A stretch of DNA of 64,000 bases, taken from assembly GCA_965217265.1 (NCBI GenBank), contig CBDCHP010000004.1, forward strand, positions 62,001-126,000, in the 5' to 3' direction. The first letter of the stretch is position 1, and each line of letters begins with the position of its first letter. Source of the stretch: JAGRGG01 sp965217265. Lineage in GTDB: Bacteria; Pseudomonadota; Alphaproteobacteria; Geminicoccales; Geminicoccaceae. Below are positions 1 through 7,540 of this stretch, in pieces. Below the pieces are notes generated by a model that saw nothing but the letters and a program-made list of their open reading frames with translations, made no database searches and was not told the origin of the DNA. Made by a program: the position numbers and the translations under genes.

Positions 1-866
1 TTGAGGGTGGCGTTGTCGTCGACGCCGGGCTCGACCATGACGCCGATCACAGCGAGTTGGCCGTGCGCGTTCTCGTGGACGAGGTGGACCTCCAGCGGTG
101 CCGCCACGCCGTCGATCGTGTGCTCTGACGGGCCGTGCAGGTGGAACTGGCGCAGGTCGTAGCGCGTGCCGCCGATCTCGACCCAGCTGCCGGGCGCGGC
201 GTCGGCCTGGATCGTGTGGCCGTTGTTGCGCAGCTTCAAAGCGCTTGCCTCGTAGTGGAAGACGAGGGCCGGCATGAGGTCGGCGGGCTCGGCCGCTTCG
301 ATGTCGATCGGCGACTGCTTTTGCCCGCTGCCGCAGGCGGCGAAGGCGGGGCTCAGGTCGGCCCAGCGCTCGGGTCCGCCGGCGCCATGATAACCCCAGT
401 GCGGCGCTTGCGGCTCGGTCTCGTCGTGTCCGTCGGCGGCCGCCTCGTTCTTGCCGTGCGCGTTGCCCGTCGGGCGGGCCCCGCCGTGCGCGTCGGCCTC
501 GACCGGCAGTGCCGCCTGATGCACGACGGGCGGGGGTGCCGCCTGTGCGGGTGCGTCGTGCAGGGGTACGGTGCGCGCGAGCGATGGGATGATCGACGCG
601 GTCGGCAGAGACGCGAGCCCCACCGGCGGCGCCTCGACCGGGGCCACGACGACGGCCGCGTGCCGCGGCGAGCGATCCTCCTGGGCCGGCTTGATCGCGT
701 AGGCCGGCGCCCTGAAGACGTGCTCCGGCGCGTCGGGGCGGGTGAACTCGGTCCAAGCGGCGTCGGCGGCGCGGACCGCGTCGCCGCAGCCGGCGAGGAG
801 CGGCGCCACGATGATCGGCAGGGCGAGCGGCAGGCGGGAGCGGGGCTGGCACATCGGCGGCGTCAT
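1..866 (-). CDS. Alpha-type carbonic anhydrase, lipoprotein (C-terminus outside window)
   Basis: Reads from ATG at 866 without a stop to the window edge (288 codons visible). The product hydrates CO2 to bicarbonate using a His3-bound zinc. The N-terminus is a lipoprotein signal ending in LLAGC (Cys27; an alternative start at codon 5 shortens the n-region), so it should be anchored in the periplasm. Residues about 30-150 form a low-complexity Pro/Ala/His linker. The catalytic domain follows: HWGYHG, the QSPIDI motif, then QFHLHGPSEH, which carries two zinc-ligand histidines, and EVHLVHEN, which carries the third. The family assignment is firm from these motifs. The long linker is unusual for bacterial members. 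The C-terminal third of the enzyme is not visible. Confidence 0.9.
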   Translation of the reverse strand, partial: MTPPMCQPRSRLPLALPIIVAPLLAGCGDAVRAADAAWTEFTRPDAPEHVFRAPAYAIKPAQEDRSPRHAAVVVAPVEAPPVGLASLPTASIIPSLARTVPLHDAPAQAAPPPVVHQAALPVEADAHGGARPTGNAHGKNEAAADGHDETEPQAPHWGYHGAGGPERWADLSPAFAACGSGQKQSPIDIEAAEPADLMPALVFHYEASALKLRNNGHTIQADAAPGSWVEIGGTRYDLRQFHLHGPSEHTIDGVAAPLEVHLVHENAHGQLAVIGVMVEPGVDDNATL

Positions 867-950
867 CCTCGAAACGGTCTGGGACGACGTCGCTTCTAGC
901 CAACGGTTCTTAAGGATCGCTTAACGCCCCGCCCCGTCGCGCAAAACGCT

Positions 951-1721
951 CTAGCGCACGTCGGTCTCGTCGACGACGTTGGGGATCGGTTGCGTCGGGC
1001 GTGGGAACATACCTTCCAGGGCGTTGACGCCGGACTGAGGCCGTGCCAGCGGGGCGAGATCCTGCCGTTGTTGGCGGCGCTCCTCGGTGCTGACGCCCAT
1101 GCGCCGGTCGCGCTCCTCGACCAGTTCCGGCCGAGCCTCGCCGAAGCGGTTGAACGACCACGCCAGCGCCGGCTCGCCGAGCGGCAGACTAGCGTCACCG
1201 TCGACGCCGTGCGAGGTGTCCCAGGTGTGCCACGTCTTGCCGTAGCTGTTCATCTTGCCTTGCATCAGCGCGTGCTCGGCGACCTCGGGCAGGCCGGGCG
1301 CCACGAGTTGGCCCGAGAGGATCTCGCCGTTGTGCGGGTGCCAGTAGCGCTTCTCCGTCTCGGGCAGGGTCTCGAACAGCTTCTCGGAGACGATGTACTC
1401 GATGCCGTTCAGGTTCGCCGTGCCCGCGTTGCCGTCGTAGAGCGCGCACTGCATGAAGTCCTCGTTGACCTGCCGGCAGAAATGATGCGCCTCGATCTGG
1501 TGCTCCGGGTTGTCCTTCAGCGGGTGGAAACCGACGAGGTAGACGTTGAGCGCGTCGGTCGGCGCGTCGGTCTGCAGCGCCGTCGCCCCGGCTTCGAGGG
1601 CACTCGTCTCGGTGCTCTCGGGCGAACCCGGCACCGCGACGGCGGGACCGGTGGCGCCCGAACCCGTGCAGCCGGCGGCGAAAAGGGCGAGGGGGAGCAT
1701 GAGAAAAAGTCGTTGCGTCAT
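951..1721 (-). CDS. DUF1264 (OBAP-like) lipoprotein
   Basis: 256 residues. A signal peptide ends in a lipobox (LFAAGC), followed by a Ser/Ala/Thr-rich spacer. Residues from about 55 match the DUF1264 family named after plant oil-body-associated proteins: NVYLVGFHPLKDNPEHQ, the HHFCRQVNEDFMQC region, KRYWHPHN, and a Trp/His-rich segment with KTWHTWDT. The biochemical function of bacterial members is not established, and a periplasmic lipid-anchored location is inferred from the lipobox. The gene ends at TAG 951, 84 bp before the carbonic anhydrase start on the same strand. A palindromic repeat lies 32 bp upstream of its start. Confidence 0.8.
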   Translation of the reverse strand: MTQRLFLMLPLALFAAGCTGSGATGPAVAVPGSPESTETSALEAGATALQTDAPTDALNVYLVGFHPLKDNPEHQIEAHHFCRQVNEDFMQCALYDGNAGTANLNGIEYIVSEKLFETLPETEKRYWHPHNGEILSGQLVAPGLPEVAEHALMQGKMNSYGKTWHTWDTSHGVDGDASLPLGEPALAWSFNRFGEARPELVEERDRRMGVSTEERRQQRQDLAPLARPQSGVNALEGMFPRPTQPIPNVVDETDVR

Positions 1722-1753
1722 CGGTGGTGCCTCAAGATTTCGGGTGCGTTTGT

Positions 1754-1899
1754 TGAACGCTTCGCGTGCGCTGGCGCGCCGCCTTTTTTCTTCTTTTTTG
1801 CTACTTGTCCCCGAACTTGGCTCGGACGCTCGAGCTAGCCCCGGCCAAAATTGTAAAAAGAAAGAAAAGAAGCCCCGCGCAGCGGACGCGAAGCGTTCA
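1754..1899. repeat. Palindromic intergenic element, copy 1
   Basis: 146 bp bounded by TGAACGCTTCGCGTGCGCT and its inverted counterpart ending ACGCGAAGCGTTCA. Inside each arm a GC-rich block is followed by a poly-pyrimidine run on the outgoing strand (TTTTTTCTTCTTTTTTGC on +; the mirrored A/G run on the right). The central 50 bp is partly palindromic. The right terminus (1897-1899) is the TGA stop of arfB on the minus strand. The left end is 32 bp upstream of the DUF1264 start. It is a likely terminator of arfB transcription. Four related copies occur in this window. Confidence 0.85.
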
Positions 1900-2322
1900 C
1901 TCGGCCCCCGGCCGCCCCCGCATCGCCTTGATCCGGCCGCGCTTGGTCTTGCCGGTCAGGCGCCGCTGCTGGCTCGCCCGGGTCGGCCTGGTCGGGCGGC
2001 GCACCCTGGGCGGCACGGCGACGCTGCGGATCATCGCGAGCAGGCGCTCCAGCGCCTCCTTGCGGTTCATCTCGCGCGTGCGGTGGGTGTCGGCGTCGAT
2101 GACAACGACGCCGCCCGTCGTCAGGCGGCGCCCGGCGAGGTGGGCGAGCCTCGCCTTGAGGTCGTCCGGCAGCGAGCGCGAGCGGTTGAGGTCGAAGCGC
2201 AGCTGGACGGCGGTCTCGACCTTGTTGACGTTCTGCCCGCCCGGACCCGAGGCGCGGGTGAAGCGCTCCTCGATCTCGGACTCGTCGAGCGACAGACGCG
2301 AGGTGATAGTGATCTTGGCCAT
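1897..2322 (-). CDS. arfB: Peptidyl-tRNA hydrolase ArfB, ribosome rescue
   Basis: 141 residues from ATG 2322 (MAKITITS). It hydrolyses peptidyl-tRNA on ribosomes stalled at the end of non-stop mRNAs. The release-factor-like domain carries the catalytic GGQ motif (ASGPGGQNVNK, about residues 23-33), then an RF-1 fold. The very basic C-terminal tail (RRLTGKTKRGRIK) is the part known to enter the empty mRNA channel in this family. An upstream in-frame extension exists but is not conserved-looking, so the shorter start was chosen. The stop codon TGA is provided by the terminus of the palindromic element (1754-1899). Confidence 0.93.
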   Translation of the reverse strand: MAKITITSRLSLDESEIEERFTRASGPGGQNVNKVETAVQLRFDLNRSRSLPDDLKARLAHLAGRRLTTGGVVVIDADTHRTREMNRKEALERLLAMIRSVAVPPRVRRPTRPTRASQQRRLTGKTKRGRIKAMRGRPGAE

Positions 2323-2377
2323 GAGGGGTATCGTTGGACGTGTCCCGCCCGCTTGGGCGGCGGGCGGGACGGGCCGA

Positions 2378-2560
2378 TCAGCCCTTGCCGTCTTTGTCGG
2401 CTGCGGGAACCGGCGTCTGCGCCGTCGTCTTCGGCAGACCATCGGTCGGCGCCTGCACCGACTGATTCTTCCAGCCGCTGCAACCACCCTCGGCGTAGGC
2501 CGGGAGGGCCACGGCGCCGATGCCGAAGGCGAGGGCCAAGGTCAAGGCGAGCTTGCGCAT
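2378..2560 (-). CDS. Small secreted protein, unknown function
   Basis: 60 residues. The first 23 form a typical Sec signal peptide (Lys-rich start, hydrophobic core, ALPAYA cleavage site). The mature peptide is only about 37 residues, begins EGGCSGWK and is Pro/Thr/Lys-rich with a single cysteine. It precedes arfB by 55 bp on the same strand. I do not recognise a family. The clean signal peptide is the main evidence that it is a real gene. Confidence 0.65.
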   Translation of the reverse strand: MRKLALTLALAFGIGAVALPAYAEGGCSGWKNQSVQAPTDGLPKTTAQTPVPAADKDGKG

Positions 2561-2599
2561 TGTGCACTTTTCCGTTGCTGCGCACGCCAGGATTGACGC

Positions 2600-3195
2600 A
2601 CGTCGGTGAAACTAGCCGGGCTGGCGTTCGCGTCCAGACTTGAGGCTCGAATTAGGGCCGCTTGCCGCGGGAGATACGGCCCTCGGTCGCGTCGAGGCCG
2701 GGCATCCAGGTCGGCGGTTTCGTCGACGACGAGGTGCGCCGCTGCTCTTGAGGCCCGACGCCCGTGCTTGGGCGACCGCGTCGGCGGCACCGGGGATCAG
2801 GTCGGCGTGGCTGACGACGACCCCGCGGTTGGCCGGGAAAGACCGCTCAGATCGCCTCGGCGTCGTCGTCGCCGAACGGCCTGCCGTGGCGCGCGGCTTG
2901 CCACGCGGCCGCGACGCGCGGCATTCGACCCAGCGCCCTGGACGTGCTCAAGCTTGGACAGGCCGATCGGGGCACGCGCCTCCTCGGCCGTGACCATGAC
3001 GCCGAAGCGCTCGAACACCCCGACGAAGACGCGCATCGGCGCCTTGCTGCCGTGGTCGACCACCGTGCCGGCACAGTCGAACACGACGGCGCGCAGACGT
3101 TCGAACCCGCCCAAGCCGTTATCCCATCGTTCGTTCGCGCCCGCCGCCGGCGCTTTCGTTGCGCCCACGATGACAGCCGGGGCGAGCGGCATCAA
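2600..3195 (-). pseudogene. phnX: Phosphonoacetaldehyde hydrolase remnant (phnX), frameshifted and internally deleted
   Basis: The N-terminal part (from about 3100) reads AVVFDCAGTVVDHGS..., the HAD nucleophile loop of PhnX, and continues FGVMVTAEEARAP and KLEHV. The reading frame then shifts near 2945 to a second frame (ALGRMPRVAAAWQA, HGRPFGDDDAEAI). It shifts again to NRGVVVSHADLIPGAADAVA and jumps directly to a C-terminal-like GAHLVVDETADL segment in a third frame. Compared with the usual 270 residues, about 100-120 residues of the core are missing between the last two pieces. The enzyme would cleave phosphonoacetaldehyde in 2-aminoethylphosphonate catabolism. No other phn genes are seen in the window. 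Confidence 0.8.
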
Positions 3196-3204
3196 GCCGA
3201 TGGC

Positions 3205-4254
3205 TTAAGGCTGGTTGCGGCCCGGCACGTCGGTCTCGCGGCCGAGCGCCGCCTCGACCCAGAGTGCCTTGACGAGGACGAAGCTGACGACGGTGAGCGG
3301 GGCGGCGAAGACGACGCCGACGAAGCCGAACAGGACGCCGAAGGCGACGATGGCGAACAAGGTGAGGGCGGGCGGCAGGGAGACGGTGTATTTTTGCGCC
3401 AAGGGCAGGATGAGCTGACCCTCGACCTGCTGGATGGCGAAGAACAAGAGGCCGGTCCACACGACGAGGGACCAGCCCTCGGCGCTCGCCAGCAAGAGGG
3501 CCGGGACGGCGCCGGCGACGGCGCCGACGAGGGGTATGAACGAGACGAGCCCGGCGAAGACGCCGATGCCGAGCGGGGTCGGCAGCCCTAAGGCCCAGGT
3601 GCCGAGGCCGGCGAGGAGGCCGATCGCCGTCATCGAGACGAGCTTGGCGATCAGCCAGAGCCGCAAGGCGTTGCCGCCGGCGTTCATCGCCTCGCGCCCC
3701 TTGCCGCGCGCCGCCTCGGTCGGAACTAGCTTGAGCAGGCCCTCGCGGTAGAGGGCGGGCTGGAGCGCGAAGTAGACGCCGCCGAAGACGAGGAGGAGCA
3801 GGTTGATCAGGCTATCGACGAGCGATCCCATCACGCCGGTGAGCCAACCCGTCAGGCCGCCGACCGAGGGCAGGGGGGAGCCGCCGTCCCCGCCCGGCAG
3901 GAGCGGGCTCAAGGGGGTGCCTTCCAAGCGGCCCTTGAGCGCGCGCCAAGCCTCGTCGAGCCGGCCGAACAGCCCCGTCAACTGCGCCGTGATCTCGACG
4001 CCGAACAGGCCGAACAAGAGGGCGAGTGCTGCGACGAGCAGGATCGCGACCGCGACGATGGCGATCGAGCGGTGGCCCAAAACGAGGCGCTCGATCGGAC
4101 GCGCGCCGGCGTCGAGGATCGCCGCGACGACGACGGCGCCGAAGACCAAGAGGAGCACGTCGCGCAACTGCCAAAGCGTCAGCAGGAGGACGACGAGGCC
4201 GAGTACGATCAGCACCCGAACGGCGAAAGCGCCCGGTGAGAGGCGGTCGGGCAT
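3205..4254 (-). CDS. AI-2E family (PerM-like) membrane transporter
   Basis: 349 residues from ATG 4254 (MPDRLSPGAF). Upstream in-frame codons give a poor basic leader, so the internal ATG is preferred. It has seven or eight hydrophobic segments. Two lie at the N-terminus, a soluble amphipathic region at about 85-130 includes a Gly/Pro loop (LLPGGDGGSPLPS), and a C-terminal bundle contains the family hallmark FIPLVGAVAGAVPALLLA and the QQVEGQLILPL helix. Family members export autoinducer-2, act as Na+/H+ antiporters, or are uncharacterised, so the substrate cannot be assigned. It stands immediately downstream of the phnX remnant on the same strand. Confidence 0.9.
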   Translation of the reverse strand: MPDRLSPGAFAVRVLIVLGLVVLLLTLWQLRDVLLLVFGAVVVAAILDAGARPIERLVLGHRSIAIVAVAILLVAALALLFGLFGVEITAQLTGLFGRLDEAWRALKGRLEGTPLSPLLPGGDGGSPLPSVGGLTGWLTGVMGSLVDSLINLLLLVFGGVYFALQPALYREGLLKLVPTEAARGKGREAMNAGGNALRLWLIAKLVSMTAIGLLAGLGTWALGLPTPLGIGVFAGLVSFIPLVGAVAGAVPALLLASAEGWSLVVWTGLLFFAIQQVEGQLILPLAQKYTVSLPPALTLFAIVAFGVLFGFVGVVFAAPLTVVSFVLVKALWVEAALGRETDVPGRNQP

Positions 4255-4374
4255 GGTCAAGATCGGCTCCAGGGCGCGTGTGAATCGCGAGCGAACCCTG
4301 CAAGAACCGCCGATAGTCCGAAGCGTTGCCGGCCGGGGCAACCGGAGCGGGCTTGGGACCGGCGGGCATTCGGC

Positions 4375-4824
4375 TCAGCTCAGGATGAGCCAGACGACAC
4401 CGCCGCTGGCGACGCCGGCGGCGGCGAGGCTGAGAAAGGCGAAGGCCGTGAACTGGTCGGCGGCTAGCTTTGTTTTCGCGGCGCTAGGGGCACGGGGGGT
4501 GGTGCCGGGCCTGGACGGCGCCGCCGCGACCGGCCCCGGCGGCTTTTGGTTGGCCGACCTCGCCTTGACGCCCGATCGGGGCATCGGGGCCGAATCGCTC
4601 TTGAGCTTGCTGAAGATGATGCGGGCCGCGGTCGTGTTCGTCGAGGGATTCCAGATTTCCTTGACCACCCGAGCGCCCCGAACCTCCGCGTCGCGCAGGA
4701 TGTCCTTCGCCTCGCGGATCGCCTGCTCCGGCTCCTTGGCGGCGCAGTCGATCAGCCAGCGCCCGTTTCGGAGCGCGTGGACTTCATAATGAGTTCCAAT
4801 TTGCTTATCTGCCGAACTTTGCAC
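4375..4824 (-). CDS. Tail-anchored protein of unknown function
   Basis: 149 residues. The N-terminal 65 residues form a compact globular-looking segment (YEVHALRNGRWLIDCAAKEPEQAIREAKDIL). The middle is a Pro/Ala/Lys-rich spacer (about 75-118). The last 25 residues are a single hydrophobic helix ending VVWLILS, which predicts a C-terminal membrane anchor with the N-terminal domain in the cytoplasm. I do not recognise a named family. The gene is on the same strand as the AI-2E gene, 120 bp upstream of it, and divergent from the MFS gene. Confidence 0.7.
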   Translation of the reverse strand: MQSSADKQIGTHYEVHALRNGRWLIDCAAKEPEQAIREAKDILRDAEVRGARVVKEIWNPSTNTTAARIIFSKLKSDSAPMPRSGVKARSANQKPPGPVAAAPSRPGTTPRAPSAAKTKLAADQFTAFAFLSLAAAGVASGGVVWLILS

Positions 4825-4972
4825 TGGACCGCCTCTTCAACGCCTTTGGGGTATATCGTCGCCGAAATACAGGCTAGAGGAGGAAGGTAAACAAATCGTT
4901 GTCGGGGCCGTGCTTCGCATCCCTTGGCGTGACCGACGACGCTTTGACGCCACAACGTCCAAGTCGCGCCCG

Positions 4973-6226
4973 ATGTCGCAACGCCGCCTCGCCCATCGCC
5001 CCGTTCGCAAAAACCAGACCGTGACGGGCGAACCGGCGCTCGGCCGCAACACGCTCGTGCTCGCGATCGCGCAGGCGGTCAACGGGTCGCTGGCGCCGAT
5101 CGCGATCTCGCTCGGCGCGCTGACCGGCTACGCGCTGCTCGGCCCCGACAAGGCTTTGGCGACCGCCCCCGTCACCGGCTACAATATCGGCGTGGCGCTG
5201 GCCTCCTTGCCGGCGGCCATGCTGATGCGCCGCGTCGGCCGGCGGGCCGGCTTCATGACCGGCGCCCTCGTCGGGGTCTGCGGCGGCCTGCTCGCGGCCT
5301 ACGCCGTGCTGCTCGCCGACTTCTGGCTCTTCGCGCTCGGGTTGCTCGTCATCGGGGCCGCCGGCTCGTTCGTGCAGCAATACCGCTTCGCCGCGGCCGA
5401 CAGCATCGCCGGTCCCGCCAAGGGGCGGGCGATCGGCTGGGTCCTGGCCGGCGGCCTCGTCGCCGCCGTGATCGGGCCGCAGACTGCGATCCACACCCGC
5501 GATCTCTTGGCCCCGATCCCGTTCGCCGGGGCCTTTCTGGGGCTGGCGGCGCTCTCGATCGTCGGCTGCCTCGTCCTCGCCTTCCTGCGTGCCCCGCCTG
5601 TCCGGGCGGACGCGACGGTCGAAACCGGCGGCGGACGGCCGCTCGGCGAGATCGTGCGGCAGCCGACCTTCGTCGTCGCCGTGACCTGCGCCGTCGGCAG
5701 CTACGCGCTCATGAGCCTCGTCATGACGGCGGCCCCGCTCGCCATGGTCGCGGCCGGCTGCACCACCGACGAGGCGACGCTCGGCATCCAGTGGCACGTC
5801 ATGGCGATGTTCGGCCCGAGCTTCGTCACCGGCGGCCTCGTCGCCCGTTTCGGCGCGCGCGCGGTGATCGCGGTCGGCCTCTCGATCCTCGGCGCTTGCG
5901 CCCTCGTAGCGCTATCAGGGATCACGCTCGCCCACTTCTGGGCCACCTTGATCCTGCTCGGCGTCGGCTGGAACTTCGGCTTCATCGGCGCCACCACGCT
6001 CTTGACCGAGACCTACCATCTCGAAGAGAAGAACAAGGCGCAGGGCGCCAACGACGTCATCCTGTTCAGCACGGTGGCGCTCGCCTCGTTCTCGTCCGGG
6101 CAGATCCTGAACGCGTTCGGCTGGGCCGCGATCGCCGGCACGGTGCTGCCGGTCGTGCTCTTGTGCCTCGCGGCCTTGAGCTGGCTCGCGCTGCGGGGCC
6201 GGGCGGTGTCGCGACCGGCCGTTTAG
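4973..6226 (+). CDS. MFS transporter
   Basis: 417 residues from ATG 4973 (MSQRRLAHRPVRKN). An upstream in-frame ATG at 4910 adds 21 residues with no membrane character. It has twelve predicted transmembrane segments in two halves separated by a hydrophilic loop around residues 200-225. The loop between helices 2 and 3 has MRRVGRRAG, the degenerate MFS motif A. Substrate is unknown. It ends at TAG 6226, 3 bp before a palindromic element. It is divergent from the tail-anchored protein gene. Confidence 0.88.
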   Translation: MSQRRLAHRPVRKNQTVTGEPALGRNTLVLAIAQAVNGSLAPIAISLGALTGYALLGPDKALATAPVTGYNIGVALASLPAAMLMRRVGRRAGFMTGALVGVCGGLLAAYAVLLADFWLFALGLLVIGAAGSFVQQYRFAAADSIAGPAKGRAIGWVLAGGLVAAVIGPQTAIHTRDLLAPIPFAGAFLGLAALSIVGCLVLAFLRAPPVRADATVETGGGRPLGEIVRQPTFVVAVTCAVGSYALMSLVMTAAPLAMVAAGCTTDEATLGIQWHVMAMFGPSFVTGGLVARFGARAVIAVGLSILGACALVALSGITLAHFWATLILLGVGWNFGFIGATTLLTETYHLEEKNKAQGANDVILFSTVALASFSSGQILNAFGWAAIAGTVLPVVLLCLAALSWLALRGRAVSRPAV

Positions 6227-6229
6227 CAA

Positions 6230-6373
6230 GAACGCTTGCGCGTGCGCTCGCCGCGCGGTCTTTCTTTTCTTCTTTGTCTTTTATTCGAGGCCTGCCCTCG
6301 GCGCCGCGGTCAGCCACCTCCGTTAACATTGGCAAAAAAGAAAGAAAAGCCCGCCGCAGGCGACGCGAAGCGT
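6230..6373. repeat. Palindromic intergenic element, copy 2 (inverted orientation)
   Basis: 144 bp, the most diverged copy. The left end is GAACGCTTGCGCGTGCGCT and the right end GACGCGAAGCGT. The GTTAAC-containing asymmetric core sits on the right half (6322-6327), opposite to copies 3 and 5, so this copy is inserted or maintained in the inverted orientation. It carries the same GC block plus poly-pyrimidine run (TCTTTCTTTTCTTCTTT) in the left arm. It begins 3 bp after the MFS stop codon. Confidence 0.8.
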
Positions 6374-6518
6374 GATTCATAATCGCCGTTTGTGCGCAAG
6401 CGCACATCCAAAACTGGGCCTGCGCGCTAGGGTCCGATCACCGCACAGGCCCCGTCTCCAAAGCCCGTGCGGTGGGTGTTATCGGCACCTGCGTCAGTTG
6501 CCTCCCGACGATGCTTCG

Positions 6519-6550
6519 AGGGCCGTGGTCACGCCGCGGCCCTTCTTTTT
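6519..6550 (+). terminator. Rho-independent-like terminator
   Basis: A perfect 7-bp stem AGGGCCG/CGGCCCT with an 11-nt loop is followed on the + strand by TTCTTTTTG. It lies between the convergent MFS gene (+) and metF (-), just beyond the metF stop. The T-run orientation fits termination of rightward transcription that escapes copy 2 of the repeat. Confidence 0.6.
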
Positions 6551-6559
6551 GCCGGCGCG

Positions 6560-7540
6560 TCAGGCGGCGAGACAGTCCTGGCCGACGCCGCGGCCGAGGA
6601 GCCGGGCCAGCGCCAGGGTGAGGTCGGCGCGGTTCAAGCAGTAGACGTGCAGGTCCTCGAAGCCCTCGCCGACGAGGCGGCGGCACTGCTCGGCGGCGAC
6701 CGAGGCGGCCAGCATCTGATGGGTGACGCCGTCCTCGGCCACGCCGGCGAACAGAGCTTCGAGCCAAGGCGGGATACCGGCACCGCAGCGGTTGCTGAAC
6801 GACTTCACCTGGCGAAAATTATGGATCGGCATCACCCCCGGCGTGAAGGCGGCGGCGAGGCCCGCACGGTCGAGCTTGTCGCGAAAGCGCAGGATAGCGT
6901 CCGTGTCGAAGCAGTACTGGCCGATCAGCCGTCCGGCGCCCGCGTCGACCTTGCGGCGCAGATTGTCGAGGTCGGCCGCCGCGTCGGGCGATTCGGGGTG
7001 GGTTTCGGGATAGCAGGCGGCGCTGACCTCGAACGGGTGCCGCGCCATCAGCCCCTCGATCAGGTCGCCGGCGTAGGCGTAACCCTCCGGGTGCGGCTCG
7101 TAGCGGTCCGCCCCTTTCGGCTTGTCGCCGCGCAGCGCCACGATCCGCCGCACGCCGGCCGCCCAATAAGCCTCGGCCGTGGCGTCGATCTCGGCCTTCG
7201 GGCGCCCGACGCAGGTGAGGTGGGCCGCGACGGGCAGGTCGGTGTGCAGACGCACCACCTCGACCACGTCCGCCGTCTGGTCGTCGGCGTTGCCGCCGGC
7301 GCCGCAGGTGACGGTGAAGAGCCCCGGCCGCACGGTCATCAGCCGGTCGACCTCGTCGAGGAGTGCCATGCCGGCGGCGGCCCCCTTGGGCGGAAACAAC
7401 TCGATCGAGATCGCTACGTCGGGCAGGGGCTTGGAGAGACACCAGCCGTGATCGTCGCCGCGCGGCCGGTCGTGCCCGAAGCCTTGCGTCGCCGAGTCAT
7501 TCGTCGTCGAATCGTTCGTCGCCAAGTCAAGGGTGGTCAT
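6560..7540 (-). CDS. metF: Methylenetetrahydrofolate reductase
   Basis: 326 residues. It reduces 5,10-methylene-THF to 5-methyl-THF for methionine synthesis, using FAD. The first 40 residues are an Asp/Thr-rich leader. The TIM barrel shows SIELFPPKG (usual ELFPPK/EFFPPR), TCGAGG, the ALRGDKP loop, ACYPETHPE, IGQYCFD, PGVMPIHNF and the C-terminal HVYCLNRADL, all family hallmarks. The start codon overlaps the stop of the upstream regulator by 4 bp (ATGA), so the two are translationally coupled. Confidence 0.95.
   Translation of the reverse strand: MTTLDLATNDSTTNDSATQGFGHDRPRGDDHGWCLSKPLPDVAISIELFPPKGAAAGMALLDEVDRLMTVRPGLFTVTCGAGGNADDQTADVVEVVRLHTDLPVAAHLTCVGRPKAEIDATAEAYWAAGVRRIVALRGDKPKGADRYEPHPEGYAYAGDLIEGLMARHPFEVSAACYPETHPESPDAAADLDNLRRKVDAGAGRLIGQYCFDTDAILRFRDKLDRAGLAAAFTPGVMPIHNFRQVKSFSNRCGAGIPPWLEALFAGVAEDGVTHQMLAASVAAEQCRRLVGEGFEDLHVYCLNRADLTLALARLLGRGVGQDCLAA

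Noticed and set aside
135..899. Long open frame on the + strand over the carbonic anhydrase gene
   Set aside because: It is an antisense shadow caused by high GC content; the minus strand encodes zinc-ligand motifs. The same reasoning removes long antisense frames over the ABC, helicase, TPR and TRAP genes.
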